DNA of 64,000 nucleotides from Lota lota (GCA_026745465.1 JACYXH010000402.1:117001-181000); one strand, 5' to 3'; shown: positions 1 to 9,989, counted from the first letter of the stretch. Program-made: numbers and translations. Notes: generated by a model from the letters alone, not told the origin.

Positions 1-230
1 TTGTGTACGGCCTTACTTAGGAGAAAGAAGGAACACGTTTGCAGATGTACTTATACTTGCCGAATGGACAGAAATGGTTGCTAGGTGTCGTGCTACAAAT
101 GTGGTTGACATGCTATGATTCAGTTATTACAATCTGTTACTACAATCTGAGACAATATGTCCTCTTCAGAAAAAGTTCAAATGTGAGCAGATGTTTTCAT
201 CTTTAGCTCAATGGTTTTCTCCCACTCTAG
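1..230. other. Intronic/flanking sequence, no gene seen
   Basis: No open frame or repeat is supported here. The sequence around 47-65 (ttatacttgccgaatg) recurs at about 7003-7018, the only link noticed to another part of the window. Confidence 0.4.
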
Positions 231-301
231 CTCCACCACAGCCCCCAGTGATTGACGGTGTCCTTACGGGAATATCTGTGACCAATGAGACCTTGTCTAA
301 G
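231..301 (+). CDS. mcam: MCAM-like Ig domain 2, first exon
   Basis: The exon lies between acceptor ctctag (ends 230) and donor gtgggt (302). It encodes APPQPPVIDGVLTGISVTNE and four more residues, resembling the linker and first strand of the second Ig domain of vertebrate MCAM (CD146), a single-pass adhesion and signalling receptor. It is the first of seven exons in the same order as MCAM domains 2-4 (231-3768). The family call rests on the whole exon series; the related ALCAM and BCAM are alternatives. Confidence 0.55.
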
Positions 302-650
302 GTGGGTTTATGTCAGTTCCTGCCACAGCGAGGGCTAATGTTGTGATATTATCTTCTACAAGGATCCGCTATCACCACCAGTAATCTTCTGTTTTTCCCC
401 AGCTCTCAATATCCATAGTGACATAAATGAACCAAATGACTTCCTGAAGTATTCATAACCGAACCTAGAGCTACTTATTTAATATGGCGCTTACTGCGGT
501 CCGATTGTAGCTGGTGGTTTCTGTGTTGTACCACAGAGAGAGAGCTCTTAATACATTTTAAAAGCTATTTTGAGTTTCATGAGCATTTCGTATGAGCGGT
601 TGTGGCATCGCACGGCGGTGAAGACTCTCTCCTTGTGAAACCGGTTTCAG

Positions 651-735
651 GTGGCCTCGTGCGAGGCGAGGGGCTTCCCCAAGCCCAACATTACCTGGTA
701 CCGGAACCAGCTTCCCCTGGTGCCCGCTCAAGGAC
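651..735 (+). CDS. mcam: MCAM-like Ig domain 2, second exon
   Basis: Acceptor ggtttcag ends at 650 and donor gtgagt starts at 736. The peptide contains VASCEARGFPKPNITWYRNQ. The Cys is the B-strand cysteine and the NITWYRN segment carries the invariant Trp of the Ig core and an N-glycosylation motif. It matches the MCAM and ALCAM pattern of Cys, then a Pro-rich turn, then I-x-WY(K/R)N. Confidence 0.65.
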
Positions 736-1216
736 GTGAGTCCCCTGGGCTAGGAGAACGCCTTCCCTGAGTATTTATTTCAAAACCGTTGAACTTGGCA
801 AGGCTAGGCTAAGATAAATGTAATCTTTAAATGGCGTGACATGATTTTATATATTTTGGAATTGATGTTTAGTAATATATAATCAGAAACTACAATGTGT
901 CTTAACACAGTGGGCATTATTATCTTATTTATAACTGAAACGTTGCAAGCATATTGATTGGTTATTAGAATGTCCACATAAACAAACACATACCACATGT
1001 CCAATGAGACGGCTGTCATGAATGGGGTAATCACAGGCACTGAGTCACAAGCTGAGATATGCAGCTTGTGACTGCATATCTGCATTTAGGAGGATAATCT
1101 CCAGGAAGGGGCAGGTAGTGGAGAGGTGGATCAACAATGAAGACGTTGGGAGGCTCCTATGATGAAAGGGTTGTCATGGGATGATGTGGTGTCTTCCCCC
1201 CCCCCCCCCCCCCCAG

Positions 1217-1396
1217 ACGTGAACATGGTGACCCAGGTGACCCAGGAGCCGGAGGGGTTCTTCATGGTGCAGAGTGAGCTGCAGTACAAGGTGGTGAAGG
1301 AGGACCAGGACTCACGGTTAACCTGCGAGGTCAGCTACTTGGTCCCCGGGGCCGTGAGGACGGCCAAGTCCAGGGACATCAACATCACCGTCCACT
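1217..1396 (+). CDS. mcam: MCAM-like Ig domain 2, third exon
   Basis: The exon follows a poly-C tract and acceptor ccccag (ends 1216); donor gtgaga starts at 1397. It contains the strand E-F segment YKVVKEDQDSRLTCEVSY, whose Cys pairs with that of the exon at 651, and ends in NITVH. Human MCAM has the equivalent string with KEDKDAQFYCE. The match in content and exon boundary makes this one of the best-supported exons of the gene. Confidence 0.72.
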
Positions 1397-1721
1397 GTGA
1401 GAGCAGTAGGAGGATTAGAAGCCCTTTGGATGGACCTTTACAAGGGTTATGTTTGAATGGACAATGTGGAAGGTTTCTTTGCACTTCTTCAGCATACAAA
1501 TTGGGTTCAGTTTGTGTTTTCAGTGCCGTTATTTAAAGGACACTTTAGTGACAATTACATACAATTACAAGTGTTTTGTGAGACCATTTCCCAAACACAA
1601 TACAAATAGAATTTTAGATTTTCTTGGTTTAATTGAAGTCCATTTTGTAGACCGTGACATGCACTGGCAAAAAAGCATTAAATAACAACTTGACCCATAA
1701 AGTGACTTTACAAGCCCTCGG

Positions 1722-1761
<40 letters not shown>

Positions 1762-1763
1762 AG

Positions 1764-1891
1764 ACCCCGCCACCATGGTGGAGCTGTTTAAGGAATCTCC
1801 GCCAGGTCTGGTGAAAGAGGGGGACACTGTTGAGCTTCGTTGCCATGGCAACGCCAACCCCCCTGCACCCTTTATCTTCAACAGAGAACAA
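1764..1891 (+). CDS. mcam: MCAM-like Ig domain 3, first exon
   Basis: Acceptor ccag (ends 1763) sits directly after a (TG)n run at about 1725-1759; donor gtaaga starts at 1892. The peptide includes VKEGDTVELRCHGNANPPAP, the KEGD-x-V-x-(L/I)-x-C-x(3)-G/A-NPP signature shared by the third domains of MCAM and ALCAM. The exon ends in FNREQ. An in-exon gccaccatgg looks like a Kozak site but is internal to the domain. Confidence 0.75.
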
Positions 1892-2262
1892 GTAAGAATG
1901 GAAGGGCCCTAACCCCTGTCTCTCTCTCTCACCCCCTCCCACGAAGAGAGAATGGCCCACTAACAGGGGACATGGGAATGTTTCTGAATGGCCCCGGCGG
2001 TAGACAGGGAGTGGAGGGTCCATGAGAAAGAGCTGGCAGCCGGGCCCCTGACCCCACAGCTCCAGGCTGGGTGCCTCAGAGCCCTCTCAGGGCCCTGATA
2101 TCACACTGACAAGGCTTACAGAGGAACTCTGTTCCCACACACGTTTTATTTATTTATTGAAATGAAAGTGACTGACCTTCAAAATGTCTGAGCATGCGTG
2201 AGATACTTACAGGCTTAGCTCTAATCGTGTGCTCAAGAAAATACACACTACATCATCTGTGA

Positions 2263-2299
<37 letters not shown>

Positions 2300-2306
2300 G
2301 TGCCAG

Positions 2307-2451
2307 GAGCTAGAGGTGGACCTGGGTTCTAGTGGGGACGTTCTGGTCCTGTCCGGGGTGACACGGAGAGACAGCGGAGTCTACCAGTGTCGTCCTCCGG
2401 CCAGCCAATCACGTGCCAGCGTCATGGGAGACATGCTGCTCACTGTGCATT
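2307..2451 (+). CDS. mcam: MCAM-like Ig domain 3, second exon
   Basis: Acceptor tgccag (ends 2306) follows a (TG)n tract; donor gtaaga starts at 2452. Peptide SGDVLVLSGVTRRDSGVYQC carries the D-x-G-x-Y-x-C hallmark of the F strand. The exon ends in LLTVH. The donor and the intron start are part of a roughly 89-bp tandem repeat that copies the donor three more times (see 2445-2798). Confidence 0.75.
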
Positions 2452-2798
2452 GTAAGAGTTTGACCTATACATAATACCTCTATAGTATAACGTTTACTGT
2501 GTCTCTAGTAATACATCCTACCTTACATGCTGACTGCATTGTAAGAGTTTGACCTATACATAATACCTCTATAGTATAACGTTTACTGTGACTCTAGTAA
2601 TACATCCTACCTTACATGCTGACTGCATTGTAAGAGTTTGACCTATACATAATACCTCTATAGTATAATGTTTACTGTGTCTCTAGTAATACATCCTACC
2701 TCACATGCTGACTGCATTGTAAGAGTTTGACCTATACATAATACCTCTATAGTATAACGTTTACTGTGTCTCTAGTTATACATCCTACCTTACAGCGT
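2445..2798 (+). repeat. About 89-bp tandem repeat, four copies, each with a splice donor
   Basis: The string gcattgtaagagtttgacc starts at about 2447, 2537, 2626 and 2715. Each unit contains cctctatagtataacg and ends in taatacatcctaccttaca. The first copy contains the true exon end and donor of the Ig domain 3 exon, so the duplication spread an exon-intron junction. Copies differ by single bases only, implying recent expansion. Confidence 0.9.
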
Positions 2799-3195
2799 TT
2801 TCACACCTATCGTTGGGTTGGTTTAGTTTGAACCAGTGGCTCATTTGTAGTCACAATGTTACACGTTCACTCTGAGTGGTGTGTGAGAGTGGTGTAACGT
2901 AAGGGATTTAGGAGCGGACCAAAATGTGTCAACAAGCGGAGTTGCGTCAATGTTTGCTACTAAAACGTATCAAACTCATCAAGTGTGTGGATGTGTAACT
3001 ACAAATGCAGTCTTGTTGATGCATGCTGTAGCCTGTGAAGCTGCCTAGAGTCAATGTTATTCCCGCCCACATACGCCCAAAGGAACACAACTAGGGAGGG
3101 AAACACACCTTCGTTCACAACAAACTCCTCAAACCAGCTAGGTGGGAAAGCTTCCATAGTCATGCTTAAGTTTCTTTCTCATGCCCTTATCTGTT

Positions 3196-3201
<6 letters not shown>

Positions 3202-3260
<59 letters not shown>
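3202..3260 (+). repeat. (TG)n microsatellite next to a splice acceptor
   Basis: About 29 TG units run directly into cag and the exon at 3264. Similar TG-rich tracts precede the exons at 1764, 2307, 3627 and 5153. Confidence 0.95.
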
Positions 3261-3263
<3 letters not shown>

Positions 3264-3379
3264 ATCTGGACCCCGTGGTGGTTATGCCCAGGGATTCAAA
3301 GGTCATGTTTAAGGGACAGAGTCTCACGGCCACGTGCAACGCTCAGTCCTCTCTGAAAACCACTGCTGTGTGGTACAAG
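3264..3379 (+). CDS. mcam: MCAM-like Ig domain 4, first exon
   Basis: Acceptor gtgtgcag ends at 3263 immediately after the TG run; the donor gttatt at 3380 is weak. Peptide includes FKGQSLTATCNAQSSLKTTA and ends in VWYK, giving the B-strand Cys and the core Trp of the fourth Ig domain. The last codons (tggtacaag) align with the MCAM WLRE and ALCAM WMKD positions. Confidence 0.7.
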
Positions 3380-3626
3380 GTTATTATCATTCTTCTTCTT
3401 CATAAGGAAAATGTGTACAGTTTGGTAACCATCGCTCAAAGATCGATGACACGGGCCAAATGTCAATGAATGCTAAGCTAAGCGCCAATACCTGACATGC
3501 TGTGTATAACTACGGCAGTACAAAAAAAAATACCAGCACCCTTCTACAAGTTTTTACTATGTGAATCATTTTTTTGAGACAATAACTTAAGTCTGACGTG
3601 TGCGTGTGTTTGGTGTGTGTCTGCAG

Positions 3627-3768
3627 AACGGGAAGCGGGTGGGGAGAGGGCACACACTGACCCTGGTGGACGCCACCTCCGCCACCGCCGGGGAGTACGT
3701 GTGTAAGGTGAAGGTGCCGGCCCTGCCGGCCCTTCACTCCACGGGCTCCGTCTACATCATCGTCCAGC
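3627..3768 (+). CDS. mcam: MCAM-like Ig domain 4, second exon
   Basis: Acceptor tctgcag ends at 3626 and donor gtacgt starts at 3769. Peptide contains LTLVDATSATAGEYVCKVKV, the F-strand Y-x-C motif, then VPALPAL, like VPSIPGL in human MCAM. No fifth Ig domain, transmembrane or cytoplasmic exon was found downstream before the V-type exons at 5153, so this copy is incomplete in the window. Confidence 0.72.
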
Positions 3769-3795
3769 GTACGTGTCCCCATAGACCCCCCTGTG

Positions 3796-3990
3796 CACAG
3801 AGGGGTCATCGTAGGACACACACAGGTGTCGCTCATAACACTGATCATGGGTGGGCTGCTTTGCTGTACCAGGGCAGGGGAAGCAGACTAAGCAGGAGAA
3901 GATAAGCTACTTGTGCCCTGGTACAAGTAGCAGAGCCGGAATTCGTGTCGTGAGTGCGACCTGTGTGTGTCCTACGATGACCCCTCTGTG
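3796..3990. mobile_element. MITE-like inverted-repeat element
   Basis: A 32-bp perfect inverted repeat joins 3796-3827 and 3959-3990 (cacagaggggtcatcgtagg and beyond). An inner inverted pair, tgtaccagggca and tgccctggtaca, lies inside. A 195-bp nested hairpin without coding capacity fits a non-autonomous DNA transposon. No target duplication was identified. Confidence 0.6.
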
Positions 3991-5152
3991 AAAAGGATCT
4001 ATTGAGCAGTATTACACGAGATGAGTGCTTTACTGTCATTATAGGCATGGCATTGATGCCATCAGGGCTGAGGCGCTTGGGCCCAGGTCTGTACCCTTCG
4101 CTAAATATTAATACGAGCACGGCTCGGTGTGTTGTCATAGGGATTGGATCACAGTCTAAATGGATACTTGACCGCCGAGATTGCTTGATCAGAACTACCG
4201 GTGGTATTATATAGATGATCACAACCAAACAAACGGAGCCACTACAACTGTTAGAAGTCTACTACACTGCTCTACAATGCTGCTGTTTTGTAGAGAACAA
4301 CACAATCTGGAGTGCTGAGTGAATAAAAACTCACGCTGTACCTTGAAGTCAAATCAGGTCAAGTTTGTTTGTGTCGTGTTGTATCTCTGTGACAGCATCA
4401 TTGGAACGCCATGGTCACAGATTTGTTTACTTTAAGAGAATGATGCCAGTTCACACTCGTGTGTGTGTGTGTGTGACAGCAAGGTTGGCATATGACACAT
4501 TCGGTGGTTTCACACTGCCCCAAACAACACCAACACCCAACTATACATTGTAGACCAAAGTTGGCAGTCACCGAATGGAAAGTATTGTTAAAGTTCCTTT
4601 TGTTTAATGCAGAGGCGATGGTTCCCGTCAAGAGTAGCTGGTGTAAGGCTCTCTGCCACTGTCTGATGCCTTGTTGAAAGTCCGCTCCTCCTGGAAGGAA
4701 TAGACTCTCAAAGATTCATTTCATAGTGGGTTGGTCAGTACTTCACTTACTTGGACATAACGTTAACCCAGGAGTAACATCATCAAATATAAGTGCACAA
4801 AAGGAACAGGTTTTTCAGTGTTGGCCTCGAAACGCATCGCCGGTAAATGTGACGTTAACCTAAGGAAAACAGAGACTTGAGGCAACGTGTGTGGTTTACA
4901 TAAAATGCTGTGATAACTGAGATATAATCAGAGATATCGATTATATGAATCGTCCAGAGACTGTTTGTGGGAGAGCGAGAGAGATGTGGGGGAAAGAGAT
5001 CTCGACGCATAGATAATGCAAGTCGTTGATTTTTTTGCATGTTTAAAGACCGACCATAACTTCGGCTGCAGTAGACACCCAAAGACAAAGGATGTCTTGG
5101 TACACCTTTTGGGAGACTGCTGGACACATTGTTGTGTGTGTGTGTTCCACAG

Positions 5153-5280
5153 TGTGGCCTAAATTGGAGCTGACTATGGATGACACCGTGATGGTTTATA
5201 AGGATGACACGGTCCAGATCCCCTGTCGGTACAACTTCACCAACGGCAAGCCCAGCCTGGTCATAATCCAGTGGTTCGTG
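5153..5280 (+). CDS. MCAM-like Ig domain 1 (V-type), first exon
   Basis: Acceptor gttccacag ends at 5152 after a short TG tract; donor gtgagt starts at 5281. Peptide MDDTVMVYKDDTVQIPCRYN, then ...IIQWFV, gives the B-strand Cys and core Trp of a V-type Ig domain. In MCAM this domain precedes domains 2-4, but here it lies 1.4 kb after the domain 4 exon on the same strand. It may begin a tandem paralogue, or the assembly order may be wrong. No signal-peptide exon was recognised. Confidence 0.65.
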
Positions 5281-5761
5281 GTGAGTACGGCCAAGAGCCA
5301 AAACCCCACTTTGGCTCTTGGGCGTTTATTTTTTCCCCTTCTGTGATCTCTCACACATCATTTCTTTTCATTCTATTTCATCTCTTTTCTATTTCGTTTG
5401 TACTTCTCTTTACCTGAATCTGGAGTGATGGAGAGAGTGGAGGAGTGAAGGCCCCTGTTATACTTCAAATGAAATTGAAATGGCTGTGTGGGCAGCTGTT
5501 GAACTGCTGTTCAGGTGTTTTTGACGGTACAATATAGTCACTGCGATATGTGGGCTGCTCGTGTAATGACGCCAGAAGTTTCCTACCGTCTCTGTGTCCT
5601 TGTAGTTCCTGCTTGAGTCGTCATACAACCTTACCATTCAAGTGGTTCATTAAAGTGGTTAGAAGGAGAGAGTAGAGGACAGGAGGAAGGAGAGAGTACA
5701 GGATGAAGGAGAGACTAGAGGACAGAATGAACGGTGGCTTCCTTGTTCCCCCGTCCACCAG

Positions 5762-5990
5762 AAAGCAGCCAAGAGCAGGCAACGCACGCGCATCTTCTAT
5801 GGAGACAACTACCAGCAGATGGTGGACAGGAACACAGAGTACAGCGAGCGCATCCAGGTCACCTCGGACCAGCAGAGCTCCGTGCTCACGCTGCGGGACG
5901 TCCGCCTGTCCGACGAGCGCCTGTTCATCTGCCAGGTGAACGGCCTGGCGTCAGGGAACGCCGAGGGCAGCACCCACCTCCGGGTGTTTG
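5762..5990 (+). CDS. MCAM-like Ig domain 1 (V-type), second exon
   Basis: Acceptor ccaccag ends at 5761 and donor gtgagt starts at 5991. The peptide includes RTRIFYGDNYQQMVDRNTEY and the F-strand segment LSDERLFICQVN, and ends THLRVF. Human MCAM has TPQDERIFLCQ and LRVY at the same places. The 229-nt exon completes the V domain begun at 5153. No domain 2 exon of this second copy was found before the repeats at 6066. Confidence 0.7.
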
Positions 5991-6065
5991 GTGAGTAGGG
6001 GTCCGGAGGCCCGCCCATATAGGGAACCACAACGCCCTCCGTGAAGGACGATATCACCACCTTTG

Positions 6066-6282
6066 GGTGGGACATTAGCTCAGGAGTTAAAGCGGGTGGA
6101 CTGGCAATCGGCTGGCAAAAATCGGAAGGTTGCTAGTTCGAGCCCCGACTTCAACCTATGTCGAGGTGTCCTTGAGCAAGACACTTAACCCCAACCGCTC
6201 CCCGGGCGCTGTGATGAAAATGTTCACTATATGTATGTGACAATAAAAGTACCTTTACCTTTACCTTACCTTGACGAGCAAG
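6066..6282 (+). mobile_element. tRNA-derived SINE
   Basis: A pol III A-box-like tagctcaggagttaaagcgg (about 6076) and B-box-like ctagttcgagccccg (about 6132) sit in tRNA spacing. Then comes the fish SINE core gtgtccttgagcaagacact and a simple tail of tacctttacc units. The element lies in an intron or flank of the MCAM-like gene. Confidence 0.8.
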
Positions 6283-6374
6283 GAAATCCCGTTTTTCATT
6301 CCCCTGCGCTTTTGTGATTTTTATCCAGCAATTTGGGTATTTTTGGTGGCATCCATGTTGCAGAGCAAACCATT

Positions 6375-7000
6375 ACCGTAATTTTCGGACAATAAGCCGC
6401 ACCTTTTTTCCCATTTTTCTATTCTGCGGCTTATATAACGGTGCAGCTAATCTATGGATTTCTACAGCTAACGGCCACTAGGGGACCTCCTAAATCTATG
6501 GATTTGACAGGTTACAGTCCACCAACTTTAACTCTATGGGCTCTATGACCGGTCCGCGACCCCCCCACCTTTAAGCGGTGGGCTCCAGCAGGAAAAGCTG
6601 GAGGCCGGAAAAGAGTGAGACAGGTAGCGCGTAAAAGTGGAACCGAGAGTGGTACGAGAGACAGAACGAGAGCAAGACAGACATTACGAGAGCGAGACAG
6701 TCTGTGCAAAGGAAGTTTTCACGACAGTTTTCACAAGGTAGGCTGATTACCGTATATTTTAAGCAGCCGCTTTGCTGCAACTTTAGGCTTACGCGCTTAC
6801 TGTCGAGTTACAGGCACTTTATTTTGCACTTTAAAAAAAACACATTTAATTTAGCCATTGATATTGCCTTGTCAAGCGCTGTAAGCTTTGTTTTTGTTAT
6901 GGTACTACTGTATGCTATAATGTAGATAAATATTCAAAGATGTGCACACTTTTTCAAGGTTTTTCAAAAATAGCCAAAGTTAAGTGGTTAAATGATTTAA
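6375..7000. other. Repeat-like non-coding stretch
   Basis: The stretch starts with ttaccgtaattttcggacaa and taagccgcacc, wording I associate with a family of short fish DNA transposons. Later parts are GA-rich and then AT-rich. No reading frame is supported and the element ends were not defined. Confidence 0.35.
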
Positions 7001-7019
7001 ATGATTATACTTGCCGAAT

Positions 7020-7107
7020 GTACTTGTCGGACCTCCACTGCTCCGGCCCGACACAGTCCGCCTGGACGTCCCATTGCACCCCCGAAGCCTCCAGCGCCAA
7101 AGGTGGG
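7020..7107 (+). other. Possible short exon, unrecognised
   Basis: A GC-rich block ending in aaag before gtgggt could be an exon encoding a Pro/Ala-rich peptide (RPIAPPKPPAPK). No upstream acceptor is convincing and the frame is uncertain. Confidence 0.2.
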
Positions 7108-7244
7108 TGAGGTCGAAGGTCACACTCGCCGGGCCGGGAGGTGGAATGCGTTTTCATGTTGCTGTTTTGAATGCCATTATGGATAACAGAAAAACATTTA
7201 AATATAAGAAATAAGTCATAACTTTCCTTTTTGTTTCACCATGG

Positions 7245-7314
7245 AGCGTATCTGATCATCAACTGTCTGGGACCGGTGAAGTCCAACCCTGAGAAGGAGA
7301 AGAAGAACAAATGA
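7245..7314 (+). CDS. Possible terminal coding exon, unrecognised
   Basis: The frame YLIINCLGPVKSNPEKEKKN plus K ends at tga (about 7312-7314), followed by a 3' UTR with an aataaa signal at about 7357. Its Lys/Glu-rich end and UTR are tandemly repeated downstream (7284-7667). I do not recognise the protein, and the upstream exons were not found. Confidence 0.3.
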
Positions 7315-7667
7315 TGTTTTGGTTGCTATAATTTAGTTGTTAAATTAAGTTGTTGTTAATAAAGAACACATTTTCTTTCAACCCTGAGAAGGAGAAGAAG
7401 AAGAACAAATGATGTTTTGGTTGCTATAATTTAGTTGTTAAATTAAGTTGTTGTTATTAAAGAACACATTTTCTTTCAACCCTGAGAAAGAGAAGAACAA
7501 ATGATGTTTTGGTTGCTATAATTTAGTTGTTAAATTAAGTTGTTGTTAATAAAGAACACATTTTCTTTCAACCCTGAGAAGGAGAAGAAGAAGAACAAAT
7601 GATGTTTTGGTTGCTATCATTTAGTTGTTAAATTAAGTTGTTGTTAGTAAAGAACACCTTTTCTTTC
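7284..7667 (+). repeat. About 95-bp tandem repeat of a gene 3' end (four copies)
   Basis: Units starting ccctgagaaggagaagaag begin at about 7286, 7382, 7481 and 7571. Each holds the last Glu/Lys codons, the stop tga, the UTR string gttgctataatttagttg and a poly(A)-signal position. Units 1 and 3 have aataaa; unit 2 has attaaa and unit 4 agtaaa. Copies are nearly identical. Confidence 0.9.
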
Positions 7668-8430
7668 AATGAAGCCAGAGCTGTATTCATGTTTGACTTA
7701 AATGCGCTCACTGTTTGTTGCAGCTGAATATTTTAGCAGGTCCTGCTGAATAAGTATGAGACCCAGTCCACAACCTGAGAACAGGCTCTCTTTTACGTTT
7801 ATTGGAAATCTGTTTACACAACACGTGCAGCAAATCTGCAAATGTAGTTATTGTTTTTTCCCCTCATTATCGAGAGTCTAAAGGTTATGGATTAGATCGC
7901 CACTTGTTAAAGTTAAACCTCATTACGGTTCTACTTGTTCCCTATATTTTATAACAAATGCCGAACGGCTTACGACACCGTTGGATAAAGAATGTCCGCG
8001 ACACTTTTGGTTTAGTTTTGTTCCCAGAGTAGTGTCCTGCCCTTGGAAGTTCCTTCCTGGACGTGTGAATTTAAAGGGACGGCGTGCGGAGCCTAGTTTG
8101 TGTTGCTCCGGCCCACCACCTGCAGTACAGCGGCGTGACGAGCGAGTTGCTCCCCCAGAGGGGCCAGAGCAGCGGGCCATTTCACCGTTGAACTCGGGGA
8201 CCCACTGTCACTCGGCGTTCCCCTGGAACCAGACTTATGCCTCGGAATATTGAAAGTACCCTTTGTAATTGTTAGGGTTCGTTCGTTTTTCGTTCAGTGT
8301 TCATGTCTTGATATATTTTGTCCGTTTGTTTTTGTCTATCAGACTTAGGAAGTTATATCAATGGTGCTGCCAAAATGGTTTAGTTGTTGAATGTAAGCAG
8401 TTTTATACCGCCTTTATCTTTGAAAAATGC
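7668..8430. other. No recognised gene
   Basis: The sequence is moderately GC-rich between 8030 and 8230, with a 90-codon open frame at 7981-8253 that resembles nothing known to me and lacks splice context. It might be a promoter or first-exon region. Confidence 0.3.
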
Positions 8431-9374
8431 AAAATGACCTCCAGCAGGCCACAAATATGCATGTGTCTGCTCAAACGGTCAGAAACAGACTCCATGAGGG
8501 TTGTATTAGGGCCCGACGTCCACAGGTGGGGGTTGTGCTTACAGCCCAACACCGTGCAGGACGTTTGGCATTTGCCAGAGAACACCAAGATTGGCAAATT
8601 CGCCACTGGCGCCCTGTGCTCTTCACAGATGAAAGCAGGTTCACACTGAGCACATGTGACAGACGTGACAGAGTCTGGAGACGCCGTGGAGAACGTTCTG
8701 CTGCCTGCAACCTCCTCCAGCATGACCGGTTTGGCGGTGGGTCAGTCATGGTGTGGGGTGGCATTTCTTTGGGGGGCCGCACAGCCCTCCATGTGCTCGC
8801 CAGAGGTAGCCTGACTGCCATTAGGTACCGAGATGAGATCCTCAGACCCCTTGTGAGACCATATGCTGGTGCGGTTGGCCCTGGGTTCCTCCTAATGCAA
8901 GACAATGCTAGACCTCATGTGGCTGGAGTGTGTCAGCAGTTCCTGCAAGAGGAAGGCATTGATGCTATGGACTGGCCCGCTCGTTCCCCAGACCTGAATC
9001 CAATTGAGCACATCTGGGATATCATGTCTCGCTCCATCCACCAACGCCACGTTGCACCACAGACTGTCCAGGAGTTGGCGGATGCTTTAGTCCAGGTCTG
9101 GGAGGAGATCCCTCAGGAGACCATCCGCCACCTCACCAGGAGCATGCCCAGGCGTTGTAGGGAGGTCATACAGGCACGTGGAGGCCCACACACACTACTG
9201 AGCCTCATTTTGACTTGTTTTAAGGACATTACATCAAAGTTGGATCAGCCTGTAGTGTGGTTTTCCACTTTCATTTTGAGTGTGACTCCAAATCCAGACC
9301 TCCATGTGTTGATACATTTGATTTCCATTGATCATTTTTGTGTGATTTTGTTGTCAGCACATTCAACTATGTAA
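8427..9374 (+). CDS. Tc1-like (DD34E) transposase, N-terminally truncated
   Basis: This transposase cuts and pastes Tc1/mariner elements at TA sites. The frame shows part of the DNA-binding region (SAQTVRNRLHEGCIRARRP), then the catalytic triad in order: Asp in FTDESRF, Asp in QDNARPH and Glu in SPDLNPIEHIWD. Thirty-four residues separate the second Asp from the Glu, the Tc1 spacing. The first helix-turn-helix is missing, so the copy is 5'-truncated. The C-terminus runs on into the element's 3' region (TCFKDITSKLD...), suggesting the normal stop was lost by an indel. It is not expected to be active. Confidence 0.93.
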   Translation: MQNDLQQATNMHVSAQTVRNRLHEGCIRARRPQVGVVLTAQHRAGRLAFAREHQDWQIRHWRPVLFTDESRFTLSTCDRRDRVWRRRGERSAACNLLQHDRFGGGSVMVWGGISLGGRTALHVLARGSLTAIRYRDEILRPLVRPYAGAVGPGFLLMQDNARPHVAGVCQQFLQEEGIDAMDWPARSPDLNPIEHIWDIMSRSIHQRHVAPQTVQELADALVQVWEEIPQETIRHLTRSMPRRCREVIQARGGPHTLLSLILTCFKDITSKLDQPVVWFSTFILSVTPNPDLHVLIHLISIDHFCVILLSAHSTM

Positions 9375-9460
9375 AGAAAAAGGTTTTTAAGAAGATTATT
9401 TCATTCATTCAGATCTAGGATGTGTTATTTTAGTGTTCCCTTTATTTTTTTGAGCAGTTT
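8427..9460 (+). mobile_element. 5'-truncated Tc1-like transposon
   Basis: The body runs from the truncated transposase to a terminal repeat at about 9431-9460 (agtgttccctttatttttttg, then agcag). The matching upstream inverted repeat was not found. The left boundary is taken from where similarity to Tc1-type sequence starts. Confidence 0.8.
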
Positions 9461-9555
9461 ATATTCATATATATAATATGAGCTATGAAATATGAGCTGA
9501 GGAAAGACGAGCCCAGAGGTGAACATGCTAGAAGAAGATGGGAGAGTGACAGCAT

Positions 9556-9620
9556 GTGAGAGTGAGAGAGAGTCAGAGAGAGAAAGAGAGAGAGAGAGAC
9601 AGAGAGAGAAAGAGAGAGAC

Positions 9621-9685
<65 letters not shown>

Positions 9686-9722
9686 GAGAGAGGAGAGAGA
9701 GAGACAGAGAGAGAGAGAATGA
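9556..9722 (+). repeat. (GA)n-rich microsatellite
   Basis: About 165 bp of gaga with regular gaca interruptions. The long open frames through it on both strands (Glu/Arg and Ser/Leu repeats) are artefacts of the repeat. Confidence 0.95.
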
Positions 9723-9859
9723 AAGACAACTTGCACTACTGACTGTGATTACAGTCAGTAACGCTGTGCAGCCAGTATTACTAACTAGCACATTCCTACA
9801 CACAGACACAAACACAAACACCTTGCACTGTCCCATCTATGCATGCACTGGGACACACA

Positions 9860-9862
9860 CAA

Positions 9863-9898
<36 letters not shown>

Positions 9899-9950
9899 GG
9901 TGTGTGCGTGTGTGTGTGGGTGTGTCAGTGTGTCGGTGTGTGTGTGCAGT
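9860..9950 (+). repeat. (TG)n microsatellite
   Basis: Pure TG from about 9865 to 9897, then an imperfect tgtgtcgg/tgtgcg tract. Confidence 0.95.
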
Positions 9951-9989
9951 CGGGGTCTCCAGCTTCTCTCCATTTGTGTCTAATCATGT

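Noticed and set aside
1159-1240. Translation start for the MCAM-like gene at 1159
   Set aside because: The ATG lies in intron sequence before a poly-C tract and acceptor; the Ig domain continues from upstream exons.
3054-3469. Cys/Val-repeat proteins across TG runs
   Set aside because: Microsatellite artefacts; only the part after the acceptor at 3264 is coding.
6076-6145. A functional tRNA gene
   Set aside because: A- and B-box-like sequences belong to a SINE; the cloverleaf is not maintained and the core and tail of a SINE follow.
7981-8253. A 90-codon gene
   Set aside because: No homology, no splice or promoter context; comparable open frames occur on the opposite strand.
9425-9836. Ser/Leu- and Glu/Arg-rich proteins
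   Set aside because: Translations of the (GA)n microsatellite.
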